From Xylaria sp. FL1777 (taxonomy: Eukaryota > Ascomycota > Sordariomycetes > Xylariales > Xylariaceae), in the NCBI GenBank assembly GCA_022578965.1, contig MU401060.1, positions 1-11,143 of the forward strand: a stretch of DNA of 11,143 nucleotides, given 5' to 3'. How positions within the stretch are numbered: position 1 is the first letter of the stretch; every line of letters starts with the position of its first letter. Below, in pieces: positions 9,965-11,143 of this stretch. Below the pieces are notes generated by a model, which worked only from the letters and a program-made list of their open reading frames with translations, did no database searches and was not told the origin of the DNA. The position numbers and the translations under genes were made by a program.

Positions 9965-10076
9965 AATAAGTATTTAATTTAGTGTAAAGCTAGTTTTTTT
10001 TTATAATATAGCTAGCAGTTAATAAGTATTTAATTTAGCGCAAAGCTAGTTCTTTTTTATAAATTACATATTTAAC
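9965..10076. repeat. 56-bp tandem pair
   Basis: AATAAGTATTTAATTTAG begins at 9965 and again at 10021, giving a 56-bp period. Over the first 44 or so bases the copies differ at only three positions, all T in copy 1 against C in copy 2 (GTGTAAAG against GCGCAAAG, and TAGTTT against TAGTTC). The remaining part of each unit is poorly conserved. This is a short, clear record of C-to-T change after duplication, and it shows that C after G can also be hit. Confidence 0.8.
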
Positions 10077-10281
10077 TACTAAGTTTAAAAAAGTTAGCTT
10101 AATGTTTTATATTTGCATATAAGCTTATTTTGCTTTTTTATATATTTACTAACCTTATTTAGCTTAAAAATATAGCATAAAAGGCTTTACTGCAAGTTAG
10201 CCATTTTTAAAAAAAGATTTATATAAGGAAAATGCTAAAACAACTTATAAAACAACATTTAAGCTAAGTTTTAAAAAAGCT
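10077..10281. other. spacer before the compound satellite
   Basis: About 200 bp of AT-rich non-coding DNA joins the 56-bp pair to the terminal satellite. It is A-richer on the plus strand than the satellite that follows. I see no open frame, promoter or RNA gene. GTTAGCC at 10196-10202 is one of the few spots with adjacent C bases. Confidence 0.5.
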
Positions 10282-10990
10282 AAAACTTTAGACTTTAATA
10301 AAATTTCTGGCTTATTTTTTTATACAAAATTTATTACTTATTAATTTGCGTATTATTACTTATTAACTTATTACTATTACTTATTAATTTTACTATTACT
10401 ACTTATTAACCTGCGTATTACTACTTATTAATTTACTACTATTACTTATTAACTTATTATTATTACTTATTAACCTATTACTACTTTTTATAACTTTTGA
10501 ACTTAAATAAAATTCCTGTTTTATTTTTTTATATAAAATTTATTACTTATTAACTTATTACTACTATTATTACTTATTAATTTACTATTATTACTTATTA
10601 ACTTACTATTACTACTTATTAACTTATTACTACCTTTTATAACTTTTTAACTTAAATAAAATTCCTGTTTTATTTTTTTATATAAAATCTACTATTTATT
10701 AATTTACTATTGCTACTTATTAATTTATTACTGCTATTTATTAACTTATTATTGCTACTATTATTACTTAAGACTTTTTAACTTTAATAAAATTTCCGTT
10801 TTATTTTTTTATACAAAATCTACTATTTATTAACTTGCTTACTACTACTACTATTTATTAACTTACTATTATCACCCATTAACTTATTATTACCACTTAT
10901 TAACCCATTACTGCTACTTAAAAATTTTTAACTTAAACAAAATTTCTGTTTTTTTTTTTTTTTTATATAAAAGCTATTATAAATTATTAT
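10282..10990. repeat. compound satellite: five modules separated by about 21-bp units
   Basis: A module of about 60 bp, with landmarks ACTTAAATAAAATTCCTG and TTATTTTTTTATATAAAAT, recurs five times. The ACTT(A/T)AA landmark falls at 10292, 10501, 10650, 10781 and 10931, giving steps of 209, 149, 131 and 150 bp. Between modules lie arrays of units of about 21-22 bp built from ACTTATT, AACTTATT and ACTATT blocks. The higher-order structure implies amplification in steps: short units first, then module plus array together. G is almost absent from the plus strand. The right-most array keeps CACCCATTAAC and TAACCCATTA, where other units read ACTTATT. This is typical of satellite, subtelomeric or centromere-associated DNA. 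No function is recognised. Confidence 0.85.
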
Positions 10991-11143
10991 TAGCTACTAC
11001 TTATTATTATTAGCTATTATTTACTATTATTAACTATTACTTATTATTTATTACTTATTATTTATTACTTATTATTTATTATTTATTATTTATTATTTAT
11101 TATTTATTATTTATTATTTATTATTTATTATTTATTATTTATT
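10991..11143. repeat. heptamer array, (TTAYTTA)n becoming (ATTATTT)n
   Basis: The 21-bp units of the preceding satellite give way to a simple 7-bp period. From about 11030 the sequence alternates TTACTTA and TTATTTA. The last 80 or so bases are uniform ATTATTT repeats running off the window end. The change from C-containing to C-free heptamers is gradual. The true length cannot be seen because the array is cut by the window edge, and arrays like this commonly break assemblies. Confidence 0.9.

Noticed and set aside
1..11143. Fungal or protist mitochondrial genome segment
   Set aside because: A mitochondrial segment of this length would carry tRNA, rRNA or respiratory genes with open frames. 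None is seen, and the transition-only repeat divergence points to nuclear RIP-like mutation.
1..11143. CRISPR array or prokaryotic defence island
   Set aside because: The tandem repeats have no unique spacers of constant length, there are no coding genes, and the composition is that of mutated eukaryotic heterochromatin.
1..11143. LTR retrotransposon with matching terminal repeats
   Set aside because: No long direct repeats at element-scale spacing and no reverse transcriptase, integrase or protease motif could be found by eye. The only large direct pair is 622 bp apart.

Overview
This 11.1 kb window is extremely AT-rich. By eye, roughly one base in six is G or C. It contains no gene that I can support. 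Stop codons (TAA and TAG) crowd all six frames. The longest open stretch is a 71-codon frame that starts on TTG and lies mostly in a tandem repeat, and I reject it as a gene. I see no tRNA, rRNA, CRISPR array, intact transposon or bacterial-style operon.

The residual sequence looks like fungal DNA destroyed by repeat-induced point mutation (RIP) or a very similar C-to-T process. TpA is abundant. TCA and its complement TGA are almost absent, and copies of the same repeat differ mainly by transitions. The likely source is a filamentous ascomycete (Pezizomycotina) AT-rich block: a transposon graveyard, centromeric or subtelomeric heterochromatin. The species cannot be told. The surviving G and C are not random. 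They sit mostly in GpC and in ACT/AGT contexts, which gives the sequence its monotonous AGCT, AAGCTT, TGCT and AGCA words.

Layout, left to right: a (TA)11 run in AT-only DNA (1-179); a 46-bp tandem repeat decaying to 28-bp units (180-about 330); a homopolymer-rich zone with A28, A13 and A19 runs and an 11-bp duplication (about 500-690); an imperfect inverted repeat (about 792-912); about 5.7 kb of featureless mutated DNA; two diverged direct copies of a roughly 220-bp segment, offset by 622 bp (about 6668-6890 and 7288-7510); another 2.4 kb of mutated DNA; a 56-bp tandem pair (9965-10076); and a compound satellite (10282-10990) that grades into a pure heptamer array running to the window end. 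In the satellite, C greatly outnumbers G on the plus strand. Its least mutated heptamers read ACCCATT, which suggests that the terminal ATTTATT array may be a C-to-T-degraded form of a once C-rich repeat.

Nothing in the window amounts to a working biological system. The value lies in the mutational record: repeat copies that can be compared with each other, and a C-to-T context preference that appears to spare C after G. All counts were made by eye and are approximate.
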